Below, in pieces: positions 17,492 to 26,283 of a stretch of 64,000 nucleotides of DNA. Both the position numbers and the translations under genes were made by a program. The notes beneath the pieces are model-generated. The model saw only the letters and a program-made list of their open reading frames with translations. It had not been told where the DNA came from and did not search any database. The stretch comes from Parapedobacter flavus (GTDB lineage Bacteria; Bacteroidota; Bacteroidia; Sphingobacteriales; Sphingobacteriaceae). Position 1 is the first letter of the stretch. Every line of letters begins with the position of its first letter. Location of the stretch: positions 74,526-138,525 of the forward strand of contig NZ_JAYKZZ010000005.1 in the NCBI RefSeq assembly GCF_035818675.1, read 5' to 3'.

Positions 17492-18793
17492 ATGGCAACC
17501 GTTAGTGCAAAGGTGTTCGAGCATCACAAAAAAAACGATGGCACCTACAATGTGAAAATTTGTGTACAGCACAAAAGATTAAGAAAGTATCTTGACACAA
17601 CTCATTTCGTAGTCAGGAAACAATTAACCAAAGACTTTAAAGTCAAAGACCCGTTTATCGCAGACAAGGTCGAGAAGCAGCTTCGGGATTATCGGAAGAT
17701 GATTAGCGAACTCGACGACCGGCTGGATTATTTTACCGCTGAATCCCTACGCGATTATCTACGGGACAAAGATGAAGATGTCGACTTTATCAAATTTTGC
17801 GATCAGCATATCGAACGTCTAAGAAAAGAAAATCGAACCGGAACCGCAAACAACCACCGGAAAATCCGCAACAGTTTGGTCGATTATTTTAATCGGTCAG
17901 CAGTTTCCATCAAGGAAATCAATTCAAATATGCTGATGACGTATGAGCGTTATTTAAGATCAGAGCGTACAATGACACGTTACAACCAAGACAACAAGCC
18001 AGTTGTCACAACCGAAAAAGGATTGTCTGATAGTGGACTGCATAATCACATGAGGGATTTAAGAACATTGTTCAATGCTGCACGGGAAATGTATAATAAC
18101 GAAGACCTCGGAATATACCGCATCAAGCATTATCCATTCAAGAAATACAAGGTTGGTTCCTCACCCCTCACAAAGAAAAGGAACAATACACTTGAACAAG
18201 TTTTGACTATTCGGGATTGTGTAACCGTCCCCGGAAGCCGTGCGGAATTGGCAAAGGAACTTTATATACTTTCGTTCTACCTTTGTGGCATAAATGCCGT
18301 AGACCTGTATCAAATAACAGAACGTGATGTTAGAAACGGACGTTTAGACTATAACCGTTCCAAGACACAGGGCAAGCGTAAGGACAATGCCTTTATCAGT
18401 ATTAAGATTGTCGATGAAGCCAAGCTTTTATTGGAAAAATATTTAGGCAAATTACGTGAACGCTATTCAAGTGCCAATGCCCTTAATTGGGCATTATGTA
18501 AAGGCATGGAGCAATTACGAAAGTTGACCGGCATACCCGAACTTACTTTGTATTGGGCAAGACACACATTTGCAAACACAGCAAGGAATGATTGTCGTAT
18601 GAGCAAAGACGACGTGGCTCTTGCACTAAATCACGTTGACGAGGGTAACCGCACAACAGATATTTACATTGCCAAAGATTGGAAGATTGTGGATGACGTA
18701 CAGCGGAAAGTTATTGCACAGCTTAGAAAAGTTGAAATCAAGGTGATGAAGAAAAAACAACAAGAGAACAAAACGGAGCACATCGCTGCCTAA
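17492..18793 (+). CDS. Tyrosine recombinase / ICE integrase
   Basis: 433 residues: an N-terminal arm-binding region, a SAM-like core-binding domain (about 95-210) and a catalytic domain from about 230. Visible catalytic elements are Lys291 in SKTQG, Arg357-His358 in YWARHTFAN, His381 in LNHVDE and Tyr392 in TTDIYIA. The usual first arginine is absent: the segment reads CGINAVDLYQI, a substitution common in Bacteroidota phage/ICE integrases. It probably integrates the element at the adjacent tRNA-Met gene. A terminator follows the stop. Confidence 0.93.
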   Translation: MATVSAKVFEHHKKNDGTYNVKICVQHKRLRKYLDTTHFVVRKQLTKDFKVKDPFIADKVEKQLRDYRKMISELDDRLDYFTAESLRDYLRDKDEDVDFIKFCDQHIERLRKENRTGTANNHRKIRNSLVDYFNRSAVSIKEINSNMLMTYERYLRSERTMTRYNQDNKPVVTTEKGLSDSGLHNHMRDLRTLFNAAREMYNNEDLGIYRIKHYPFKKYKVGSSPLTKKRNNTLEQVLTIRDCVTVPGSRAELAKELYILSFYLCGINAVDLYQITERDVRNGRLDYNRSKTQGKRKDNAFISIKIVDEAKLLLEKYLGKLRERYSSANALNWALCKGMEQLRKLTGIPELTLYWARHTFANTARNDCRMSKDDVALALNHVDEGNRTTDIYIAKDWKIVDDVQRKVIAQLRKVEIKVMKKKQQENKTEHIAA

Positions 18794-18810
18794 TAAGTGT
18801 AACCGAATTG

Positions 18811-18842
18811 CATGGGGATCACCCCCCATGTAGTTCTTTTTT
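18811..18842 (+). terminator. Terminator after the integrase gene
   Basis: CATGGGG and CCCCATG form a 7-base-pair stem around a six-base loop, followed by a T-rich tract (TAGTTCTTTTTT). It starts 18 bases after the integrase stop codon. Confidence 0.7.
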
Positions 18843-18869
18843 GATTAAAAAACGTAAATTTGAAATACT

Positions 18870-19031
18870 ATGAGAACTGTAATTTTATTTTTTATTACCT
18901 GTATCATTGCCACATTTGGATATTTCGCCGCTTTGAGTATGCAAAACCCGTGGCCGGGTTACGCCGTAGCTTTTGGTGTCTGGGCGTTTTTTATATGGAC
19001 AACCACAAAGCCAAGAAGACGGAGACGTTAA
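18870..19031 (+). CDS. Small two-helix membrane protein, 53 residues
   Basis: The product has hydrophobic segments at about residues 4-22 and 31-43 joined by a short MQNPWPGY turn, and ends in KPRRRRR. A TAAATTTG box at 18855-18862 lies only 8 bases ahead of the ATG, so the mRNA may be nearly leaderless. Similar tiny membrane proteins occur near ICE integrases, but I do not recognise a family. Function unknown. Confidence 0.6.
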   Translation: MRTVILFFITCIIATFGYFAALSMQNPWPGYAVAFGVWAFFIWTTTKPRRRRR

Positions 19032-19061
19032 TATATTATCAGGCGGTGATATGGTTTATTG

Positions 19062-19418
19062 CTATTTCACCACCCAATCCTTTTCCTCTCTGATATTCTG
19101 TACTACATTATCATCCAGCCATTTTTTAAAAGCATCCTCGTCATCAGGAGTAAATTTTACAATATTCCCATCATTCAGCATCAAGGTAAAATCTTGAAGG
19201 ATATGTAGGTATTTGAAAACTTCCGAGGCGGGGTATTCGAAATTAGGGAAATGTGTTACGGCCACCATATTATAAAAAGTTAATTTCAAACCATCACGTT
19301 GCCGTCTTTTAAAAAGCGTAGGCAACAACTTACCGTACTGAGGTCTTAGGAAACCGGCAACCAATAAGCGCGCCCACGCCAAAGCATGAGCGTTTTCCAC
19401 TTGTCGCCCCGGTTGCAT
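19062..19418 (-). CDS. Hypothetical protein, 118 residues
   Basis: I do not recognise this family. The C-terminal half (FPNFEYPASEVFKYLHILQDFTLMLNDGNIVKFTPDD) looks like a compact folded domain with an acidic end. The start is supported by AGGAA six bases ahead of the ATG; a shorter start at internal Met51 is possible. It is transcribed toward the small membrane-protein gene and away from the metal-resistance operon, so it is not part of either. Confidence 0.6.
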   Translation of the reverse strand: MQPGRQVENAHALAWARLLVAGFLRPQYGKLLPTLFKRRQRDGLKLTFYNMVAVTHFPNFEYPASEVFKYLHILQDFTLMLNDGNIVKFTPDDEDAFKKWLDDNVVQNIREEKDWVVK

Positions 19419-19552
19419 TGAAAGTTCCTAAGTTTCAGTACAGGACTCAAAGCTAAAACGCTTCAAGAATATCTTTACACAAAGATAATAATTGTTGACT
19501 TAAGGCGGACACTACAAAGCATCTTAATACACATTATCTCAGCGTATGCAAC

Positions 19553-19589
19553 TTTGCAATACCATTGCAAAAGTTTTTTACTAACTTTG
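19553..19589 (+). promoter_or_regulatory. Fur-family operator-like palindrome and promoter of the metal-efflux operon
   Basis: TTTGCAATACCATTGCAAA at 19553-19571 is a perfect 8-3-8 inverted repeat. A TAACTTTG -7 box follows at 19582-19589, ten bases before the DUF6660-like start. Almost the same palindrome and the identical -7 box recur at 26098-26135 ahead of the P-type ATPase. The repeat pattern suggests that the Fur-family protein at 25685 represses both. Confidence 0.65.
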
Positions 19590-19598
19590 GACAATAAC

Positions 19599-19955
19599 AT
19601 GAAATTCTTTTCTTCCATATTGGCTATGTATATGATGGTGTTGTTTGTAACACCATGTGACGACAACTTTGAAGAAGATGTATTTCATGGTCACGAACAC
19701 ACGACCGAAGCATCCCATAACCACCATGACCATAGTCATGATGACCACGACCATTCAGACACTACCGATATGTGTACCCCCTTTTGCGTATGTGGTTGCT
19801 GTGGAGCTATTTCGGGAATAGTTCTCCAAGAGAGCCTATCAGACATAGGTGAGGTGATTGATTTTGACCTTTCAACGTTTATTACATATTATAAACCTGT
19901 TTTTATCCCCCGATACTTTGGGGAAATATGGCAACCGCCTAAGATTAATGCATAA
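19599..19955 (+). CDS. DUF6660-like exported His/Cys-rich metal-associated protein
   Basis: 118 residues from the ATG at 19599; a longer frame opens at 19554, but the shorter start gives a clean hydrophobic signal (MKFFSSILAMYMMVLF). The mature part has a His/Asp cluster (about residues 35-60, many HDH repeats) and the cysteine-rich CTPFCVCGCC, both suited to binding divalent metal. Proteins of this kind sit at the head of heavy-metal efflux operons in Bacteroidota. A palindromic operator precedes it and the RND adaptor gene follows by 134 bases. Confidence 0.72.
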   Translation: MKFFSSILAMYMMVLFVTPCDDNFEEDVFHGHEHTTEASHNHHDHSHDDHDHSDTTDMCTPFCVCGCCGAISGIVLQESLSDIGEVIDFDLSTFITYYKPVFIPRYFGEIWQPPKINA

Positions 19956-20089
19956 TTTTTAATGTTTTGGCAATAACAGCTTGATATGGAAAAGTATCGG
20001 GCTAATTCCTTTTTGGGCTACTTTGGTACAGCTCAGATTCATTGCCTTTATAATCTACATTTTAAATTAATGATTAATCAAAAAAACGA

Positions 20090-21358
20090 ATGAAAAGAAT
20101 ATTTTTAGGCGTCTTCGTGCTGTTATATCTTCTATCAGCGTGTAATTCTGCCACAAAACAATCAGATAATAAAGAAACAACCCAAAGTGACCATTCGGGG
20201 CATGACCATAGCGGTGATGACCACGACCATTCGGGACACGACCACAGCCATGATGACCACGACCATTCGGAGCATGACCACAGCCAAGATGACGATGACC
20301 ATTCTGGACACGATCATGACGAAGAAGAACTTGGGGATAACGAAGTCGCATTTTCCGATGAACAGGCGAAGCGGGTAAATCTTACCATAGAGAAAGTTGC
20401 TCCGCAACCGTTCTATCAAATCATCAAAACCTCCGGTCAGCTCATTGCACCCGTTGGTGAGGAAAGCACCATAGTAGCATCTACAAGCGGTATTATCAAG
20501 TTTACAGGTGGTGGATTGAACGCAGGAACTGCCGTCAACAATGGCCAGAGGATAGCGGTCGTTTCGGCTCGCAACATCGTGGATGGAGACCCTGTGGCAA
20601 AAAGCAGGTTACAGTATGAAACGGCAAAAAAAGAATTTGAGCGAGCCGAACTTTTGGCGAAAGATACCCTTATATCTATGGCCGATTACAACCAAGCTAA
20701 GCTCAATTATGAAAATGCACAGGTCGCATACAATGCGCTCGCAAACCAATCAACAGGTAGTGGTGTGAACATAACGAGCAACACACAGGGTTATATCAAA
20801 AACCTATTGGTCAGCGATGGTGAATATGTCAGCGTCGGACAGCCTATACTGACGGTAACCAAGAACAAAAGGATTCAATTGAAAGCGGATGTATCCGAAC
20901 AGAACGCAGGTATCATATCGCAAATCACCTCGGCCAACTTCAAGACAGCTAATGGCCGGGAAAGCTATTCCATAGACGAACTGAACGGTAAATTGGTCTC
21001 ATACGGAAAACTTTTGGACGGTTCTTCCTTTTACATTCCCGTTATTTTCGAGTTCAACAATACAGGGCATTTCCTAACAGGTGCGTTCGTTACGGTCTAT
21101 CTCAAGACACGCACCATAGAACAGGCTATCACTGCACCTTTGACAGCTATTATAGAAGAACAGGGGCTGTTTTTTGTCTACGTTAAGGACAGGGAGCATA
21201 TCTATAAGAAGAAAGAGATAAAAAAGGGAGCAGATGACGGCAAGAGAGCTTTGATACTTTCGGGATTAGCGAGCGGAGAGGAATTGGTAGCGACGAGTGC
21301 CTACCATCTGAAACTTGCAAGTATGAGTTCGGCTATTCCACACGGTCACAGTCATTAA
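20090..21358 (+). CDS. Heavy-metal RND efflux periplasmic adaptor (CzcB/CusB-like), lipoprotein
   Basis: 422 residues. The lipobox LSAC near residue 18 predicts an inner-membrane lipoprotein. It is followed by a His/Asp-rich tandem repeat (about residues 34-80), then the membrane-fusion fold: VNLTIEKVAPQPF, a barrel-sandwich half around TGGGLNAG, a helical hairpin with KKEFERAELLAKD and the second barrel half GYIKNLLVSDGEYV. It couples the RND pump to the outer-membrane channel. The downstream RND gene starts 13 bases on with a strong AGGAGG site, so the genes are one operon. Confidence 0.93.
   Translation: MKRIFLGVFVLLYLLSACNSATKQSDNKETTQSDHSGHDHSGDDHDHSGHDHSHDDHDHSEHDHSQDDDDHSGHDHDEEELGDNEVAFSDEQAKRVNLTIEKVAPQPFYQIIKTSGQLIAPVGEESTIVASTSGIIKFTGGGLNAGTAVNNGQRIAVVSARNIVDGDPVAKSRLQYETAKKEFERAELLAKDTLISMADYNQAKLNYENAQVAYNALANQSTGSGVNITSNTQGYIKNLLVSDGEYVSVGQPILTVTKNKRIQLKADVSEQNAGIISQITSANFKTANGRESYSIDELNGKLVSYGKLLDGSSFYIPVIFEFNNTGHFLTGAFVTVYLKTRTIEQAITAPLTAIIEEQGLFFVYVKDREHIYKKKEIKKGADDGKRALILSGLASGEELVATSAYHLKLASMSSAIPHGHSH
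20189..20320 (+). repeat. 36-base tandem repeat encoding His/Asp metal-binding units
   Basis: Copies start at 20189, 20225, 20261 and (partial) 20297. Each full copy encodes a 12-residue unit: DHSGHDHSGDDH, DHSGHDHSHDDH, DHSEHDHSQDDD. Such in-frame repeats can expand or contract by slippage, changing metal-binding capacity of the adaptor. Confidence 0.9.
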
Positions 21359-21371
21359 GGAGGATAAAACT

Positions 21372-24300
21372 ATGCTAAATAAAATTATTTTATTCTCCCT
21401 TAACAACAGGTTAGCAGTTCTTTTGGGGTCGCTCCTGTTGACACTTGCAGGTGTATATGTTGCGTACAACATCGAGGTAGATGTTTTCCCCGACCTAAAC
21501 GCTCCAACGGTCGTCGTCATGACCGAAGCAAGCGGGATGGCTCCCGAGGAAGTGGAACGTATGGTGACCTTTCCTTTGGAGACCGCCGTCAACGGTGCGA
21601 CCAATGTAAGGCGGGTTCGGTCTTCGTCCACCACAGGCTTTTCGGTCGTCTGGGTCGAGTTTGATTGGGGAATGGACATCTATCAAGCCAGACAGGTAGT
21701 GTCCGAAAAACTTGCCACCGTTGCCGAATCATTGCCCGAAAATATAGGAAAACCAACTTTAGGGCCACAATCTTCCATTTTGGGGGAAGTGCTCATCATC
21801 GGCCTGACGGCCGATACGACAAGTCTAATGGATCTACGGACGATTGCAGATTGGACGATAAGGCCAAGATTACTGTCAACAGGAGGTGTAGCACAGGTAA
21901 CCGTATTGGGAGGTGACATCAAAGAGTATCAGGTACTTCTCGACCCATTCCGTATGAAACACTACGGAGTGACATTGGATGAAGCACTTGCCGCTGTGGA
22001 CAACTTCAACCAAAACGAATCGGGCGGTATCATCTATGAATACGCCAATGAATACATCATCAATGGTGCGGTGGCTTCCAATGATACCGAACTATTAGGC
22101 AAATCCCTTGTGAAGTCCGTTAATGACGAACCCATCCTATTGGAACATATAGCAGACGTACAGATAGGGATCAAAGCACCCAAAATGGGATTGGCTTCCG
22201 AAAAGGGAAAACCTGCCGTACTCCTTACCGTGACCAAACAGCCTGCGACCAGTACCTTGGAACTGACGGACAAATTGGATGAAGAAATCGAAAACCTAAA
22301 GGCAAACCTGCCCAATGATGTGGGCGTATCGACAGACTCCTTCAGACAGAGCCGTTTCATCAACAGCTCGATAGGCAACGTGCAATCTTCACTTTACGAG
22401 GGATGTTTGTTCGTGGTCATTGTACTTTTCTTCTTTTTGATGAATGTTCGGACGACGGTCATTTCCCTGTTGGCCATTCCTTTGTCACTGTTATCTTCGA
22501 TATTGATATTAAAAGCATTGGGACTGACCATCAATACGATGAGTCTGGGCGGTATGGCGATTGCCATCGGTTCGTTGGTAGATGATGCCATTGTAGATGT
22601 CGAAAATGTCTTTAGACACCTACGGGAAAACCGATTAAAACCGCCTGCGGAACGCCTGTCCGTCCTTAAAGTGGTCTATGAAGCATCCAAAGAGGTACGG
22701 ATGCCGATATTGAACTCCACGCTTATCATCGTAGCTTCGTTCCTACCCCTTTTCTTCCTATCGGGAATGGAGGGCAGAATGCTGACCCCATTGGGCGTGA
22801 CATTTATCGTCTCCCTCTTTGCTTCAACGGTTATCGCACTCACCTTAACACCTGTGTTGTGCAGTTACCTATTGGCCAAAGATGCTAAAAAAGACAAAAA
22901 GGAAGATAAAGAGCCTTTTGTGGCAAGACATCTGAAGTCTGGATACAGTAGATTGCTCGGATGGATATTGAACTACAAAAGAACGGTACTCATAGCCTGT
23001 GCAGTGGTCTTAGTGGCATCAATTGCCCTATTTACCACATTTGGGCGGTCATTCCTACCACCATTCAACGAGGGTTCGTTTACCATTAGTGTAGCGACCA
23101 CACCGGGGACTTCATTGGAAGAATCCGATAGGATCGGCCGGATGGCAGAGGAGATTATCTTGACCGTTCCTGAAGTACAGACTACGGTAAGGAAAACGGG
23201 GCGAGCGGAACTTGACGAACACGCTTTGGGAGTAAATGTTTCCGAAATTGAAGCCCCTTTCGTATTGGACGAAAGAAAAAGAGATGTGGTCGCCAATGAA
23301 CTTCGGGAAAAACTCGAAGACCTATCAGGAGTCAATCTTGAAATCGGACAGCCCATATCCCATAGGATAGATGCGATGCTCTCGGGGTCGAGAGCCAACG
23401 TAGCTATCAAGATATTCGGAGCAGACCTGAACAAACTGTTTTCCATAGGAAACCAAATCAAATCTGCCGTGCAGGATGTAGAGGGAATAGCCGACCTTAA
23501 CGTTGAGCAACAGGTGGAACGTCCCCAACTGATGATACGCCCCAATAGGGAAATCATGGCAAAATTCGGAATTACCGTTCCCGAATTTAAGGAGTTTGTA
23601 GGGACAATGCTTGCGGGGCAAGTCGTTTCCCAAGTCTTTGAAGATGGACGGACTTTCGACCTTACCGTCAAAGTCAATAATGACCAACGGACATCCATTG
23701 ACGACATATCCAACCTGATGATTGACGCTAACGGTAAAAAAATCCCTTTGTCACAGGTAGCCGAAATCAAATCTGTTGTCGGCCCGAATACCATCAACCG
23801 CGAAAATGTACAGCGGAATATCGTCGTCGGGGCAAATGTCGCAGGAAGAGACCTACGTAGTGTGGTCAATGAAATACAGGAGCGAATCGCACAGCAGATT
23901 GAATTGCCCGAGGATTATTATATCCAATACGGAGGACAGTTTGAAAGCGAAGCACAAGCATCACGCACGTTGATGACCGTATCCATCTTTGCTATACTCA
24001 TCATTTTCTTGCTTATTTATAACCAGTTCCGGGACACCAAGCAAGCCGCAGCGATTATGTTCAATCTACCGATGGCACTCATCGGTGGTGTTATCATTAT
24101 ATGGCTGTCCTCGGGAGTGATAAGCATACCGGCCATTATCGGGTTCATTTCACTGTTTGGTATTGCCACCCGAAACGGACTGTTGCTTGTCGAGCGTTAC
24201 AATGTCTTGGTCGCCGAAGGCAATACGGTCAACGAAGCCATTAGACAAGGTTCCTTGGACAGGCTCAATCCGATATTGATGATGGCCATCTCCACAGGTC

Positions 24301-24479
24301 TGGCATTGTTGCCGTTAGCGTTGAATGCAGATGCCCCGGGCAATGAGATTCAAAGTCCGATGGCACAGGTGATTTTAGGAGGATTGGTTACCTCAACATT
24401 GTTGAACATGGTCGTCATCCCAATTATATATGGATGGATCGCAAAAGATAAAGATACAGCACATGAAACACTATCATAA
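21372..24479 (+). CDS. Heavy-metal efflux RND pump, CzcA/CusA family
   Basis: 1035 residues, normal for the family. The twelve-helix RND architecture is evident from the N-terminal helix (LAVLLGSLLLTLAGVYVA), the pore/docking domains, and the TM4 proton-relay motif GSLVDDAIVDVEN that marks heavy-metal RND pumps. It exports divalent or monovalent metal ions from periplasm or cytoplasm in exchange for protons, with the adaptor and channel encoded on either side. An AGGAGG site lies 8 bases ahead of the start. The exact metal (Zn/Co/Cd versus Cu/Ag) is not decided; the Fur-type regulator and CPC ATPase favour Zn/Cd. Confidence 0.95.
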   Translation: MLNKIILFSLNNRLAVLLGSLLLTLAGVYVAYNIEVDVFPDLNAPTVVVMTEASGMAPEEVERMVTFPLETAVNGATNVRRVRSSSTTGFSVVWVEFDWGMDIYQARQVVSEKLATVAESLPENIGKPTLGPQSSILGEVLIIGLTADTTSLMDLRTIADWTIRPRLLSTGGVAQVTVLGGDIKEYQVLLDPFRMKHYGVTLDEALAAVDNFNQNESGGIIYEYANEYIINGAVASNDTELLGKSLVKSVNDEPILLEHIADVQIGIKAPKMGLASEKGKPAVLLTVTKQPATSTLELTDKLDEEIENLKANLPNDVGVSTDSFRQSRFINSSIGNVQSSLYEGCLFVVIVLFFFLMNVRTTVISLLAIPLSLLSSILILKALGLTINTMSLGGMAIAIGSLVDDAIVDVENVFRHLRENRLKPPAERLSVLKVVYEASKEVRMPILNSTLIIVASFLPLFFLSGMEGRMLTPLGVTFIVSLFASTVIALTLTPVLCSYLLAKDAKKDKKEDKEPFVARHLKSGYSRLLGWILNYKRTVLIACAVVLVASIALFTTFGRSFLPPFNEGSFTISVATTPGTSLEESDRIGRMAEEIILTVPEVQTTVRKTGRAELDEHALGVNVSEIEAPFVLDERKRDVVANELREKLEDLSGVNLEIGQPISHRIDAMLSGSRANVAIKIFGADLNKLFSIGNQIKSAVQDVEGIADLNVEQQVERPQLMIRPNREIMAKFGITVPEFKEFVGTMLAGQVVSQVFEDGRTFDLTVKVNNDQRTSIDDISNLMIDANGKKIPLSQVAEIKSVVGPNTINRENVQRNIVVGANVAGRDLRSVVNEIQERIAQQIELPEDYYIQYGGQFESEAQASRTLMTVSIFAILIIFLLIYNQFRDTKQAAAIMFNLPMALIGGVIIIWLSSGVISIPAIIGFISLFGIATRNGLLLVERYNVLVAEGNTVNEAIRQGSLDRLNPILMMAISTGLALLPLALNADAPGNEIQSPMAQVILGGLVTSTLLNMVVIPIIYGWIAKDKDTAHETLS

Positions 24480-25671
24480 AAAAACGTTGCATACGTGCAT
24501 AGCTGTATTCCTGTTTTTGTTTGGCTTGATTGGCCAGACAAAGGCGCAGGGAGACTATGCACCACTCGTACAGGCTATCGACAGCAACAATACAGGGTTG
24601 ATAGCCTACCAAAAGAGTGCCGAAGCGCAGAAAATGTTGAACCGGACAGGGCTGACACCGAGCAATCCTCAGATTGGGGTCAACTATACAAGACCGATTC
24701 GGTTTACAAGAAGCCGATTGATGGATTACAACATATCGCAGAGCATCGAGTTCCCGACCGTCTATGGACATAAGAGGAATGTATCGAACAGACAGAACGA
24801 AATCGTGAACACCGATTACCATATCTATAGAGCCGACCTTATCAATCAGGCCATCAATACCTATTTGAATTGGGTGTATTACAATCAGCTCGGAGAGGTG
24901 CTCAAACAGCAAAAGGAATATGCCGAAAGTATAGCCACATCGTACCAAAAAGCTTTCGATGCAGGAGGGGTAAATATACTTGACCGCAACAAGGCGCAGG
25001 TCAATGCCGTAAATGCCCAAAAGGAACATGAACTCAATGTAATCGAAATGAACACGGCCTATCAAGAACTGATGCGATACAACCAAGGGAATCCCTATGT
25101 CAATCTGCCAACAGATTTTCCAGACATCAGCAATGATGTGGCTATGCTGTTTGCAGAGGAAAGTCGTTTTGTGACCAGTAATGATGTGCTCAAATCTGTT
25201 ACACAGCAGATAGAACTGAGCGAAGCACAGGAGAGATTGGCCAAAGCCCAGACCCTGCCCGAATTTAATGTGGGGTATATTTGGGGACAGGAATTTGAAG
25301 CAGACTTTAGGGGCGTGAGCTTTGGGATGACCATTCCCCTGTGGCAACAAAAAAACACCAAGAAGTATGCCCGGATGAACACCCAAGCATTGAAAGAAAC
25401 ACAGGAAAACGCCCAAAGTCAGTACACCCTACAAGTGAAGCTGTTGCAGAGCAGAGCAAGCGAACTCTATAAGGTCATGAACGAGTTGGAACGCACCATT
25501 TCGCAGACCAGAGGTCTTGAGCTGTTGAAAAAGGCTGTTGACCTCAAAGAGATTACGATCCTTGAATATTTGGTAGAGCAGTCCATGTATTTTGAACTGA
25601 CCCAAAAGTACCTGCAAACAAAAATGAATTTACATATCACATTGGCAGAACTGTACAGATGGGAGTATTGA
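24463..25671 (+). CDS. TolC-family outer-membrane efflux channel
   Basis: 402 residues from the ATG at 24463, which overlaps the RND stop by 17 bases and gives a clean signal peptide (about 1-22, ending TKAQ). The longer frame from 24430 would put charged residues ahead of it. The rest is mostly long amphipathic helices with the paired repeat pattern of outer-membrane efflux proteins (QIELSEAQERLAKAQTLPEFNVGY, then RASELYKVMNELERTI). It completes the tripartite pump with the adaptor and RND genes. Confidence 0.9.
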   Translation: MKHYHKKTLHTCIAVFLFLFGLIGQTKAQGDYAPLVQAIDSNNTGLIAYQKSAEAQKMLNRTGLTPSNPQIGVNYTRPIRFTRSRLMDYNISQSIEFPTVYGHKRNVSNRQNEIVNTDYHIYRADLINQAINTYLNWVYYNQLGEVLKQQKEYAESIATSYQKAFDAGGVNILDRNKAQVNAVNAQKEHELNVIEMNTAYQELMRYNQGNPYVNLPTDFPDISNDVAMLFAEESRFVTSNDVLKSVTQQIELSEAQERLAKAQTLPEFNVGYIWGQEFEADFRGVSFGMTIPLWQQKNTKKYARMNTQALKETQENAQSQYTLQVKLLQSRASELYKVMNELERTISQTRGLELLKKAVDLKEITILEYLVEQSMYFELTQKYLQTKMNLHITLAELYRWEY

Positions 25672-25684
25672 TAATCTATTTGCC

Positions 25685-26107
25685 ATGAAAAAGAACATTG
25701 AACAAAAATTGTTGCAAAAAAACACCAATCCGACAAGTATGCGGATATTGGTGTACGACTTCTTGGAGCAACAGCAAGTGGCAATGTCCCTGTCAGAAAT
25801 CGAAAGCCATTTTTACAAAGCCGATAGGGTCACTATTTATCGGACTTTGAAGACTTTTGAAGAAAAAGGCATTGTGCATAGCATACAGGAGAATACAACG
25901 ACAAAGTATATCCTATGCGACGACGGGTGTGATGAAAAGACCCATAAAGATTGGCACTTGCATTTCTACTGTAAGATTTGCAAGCACACGACCTGTAAAG
26001 AAGATTTTGTAATCCCTCAAAGTGAAACGAGGGATTACAGAATCGACGAAATAAAGTTGTTCGGTAAAGGCATTTGCGAGAATTGCTTAAAAGAGGGTTT
26101 GCAATAG
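25685..26107 (+). CDS. Fur-family metal-responsive transcriptional regulator
   Basis: 140 residues. The N-terminal winged helix (MRILVYDFLEQQQVAMSLSEIES, then ADRVTIYRTLKTFEEKGIVHSI) is typical of Fur. The C-terminal part has CKICKHTTC and CENC pairs, a structural zinc site, and HLHFYC for the sensing site. It lies 13 bases behind the efflux channel and its 3' end overlaps a palindrome that matches the one upstream of 19599. It is therefore probably the local metal sensor, Zur-like, controlling both metal transcripts. Confidence 0.92.
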   Translation: MKKNIEQKLLQKNTNPTSMRILVYDFLEQQQVAMSLSEIESHFYKADRVTIYRTLKTFEEKGIVHSIQENTTTKYILCDDGCDEKTHKDWHLHFYCKICKHTTCKEDFVIPQSETRDYRIDEIKLFGKGICENCLKEGLQ

Positions 26108-26135
26108 CATTGCACGCTCTCCTTATTTAACTTTG
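26098..26135 (+). promoter_or_regulatory. Second Fur-family operator-like palindrome and promoter, ahead of the P-type ATPase
   Basis: TGCAATAGCATTGCA at 26100-26114 is a perfect 6-3-6 inverted repeat within TTTGCAATAGCATTGCAC; it matches the 19553 site apart from one centre base and the outermost right bases. TAACTTTG follows at 26128-26135. The spacing from ATTGCA to the -7 box is 13 bases here and 12 at the first site. The stop codon of the Fur-family gene lies inside the palindrome. Confidence 0.62.
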
Positions 26136-26156
26136 TAATACATAGACAGAAGCATC

Positions 26157-26222
26157 ATGGAAAACTATCTAAAAGAACTTGGTACAGACTTTCTCCCAAG
26201 AACATCGTTCGGCATATCATGA
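26157..26222 (+). CDS. Possible 21-residue leader or remnant ORF
   Basis: An ATG 22 bases after the TAACTTTG box opens MENYLKELGTDFLPRTSFGI and stops at 26222. It could be a leader peptide or the decayed start of a lost gene in the 176-base spacer before the ATPase. There is no family match and no strong ribosome-binding site. Confidence 0.2.
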   Translation: MENYLKELGTDFLPRTSFGIS

Positions 26223-26283
26223 ACAACAATGTGGAGAGAATAAGAAGTGGTCGGACAGATGCTAACATTTAAACAAAACAGAA

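Noticed and set aside
20189..20320. Repeat array that could resemble a CRISPR
   Set aside because: The units are contiguous, in frame and encode His/Asp repeats; there are no unique spacers and no cas genes.
20067..20419. Minus-strand ORFs opposite the His-rich repeat
   Set aside because: They are antisense reflections of the 36-base repeat inside the adaptor gene.
22973..23869. 298-codon minus-strand ORF inside the RND pump gene
   Set aside because: Ser/Thr/Leu-rich antisense frame; the sense strand encodes a well-conserved RND protein throughout.
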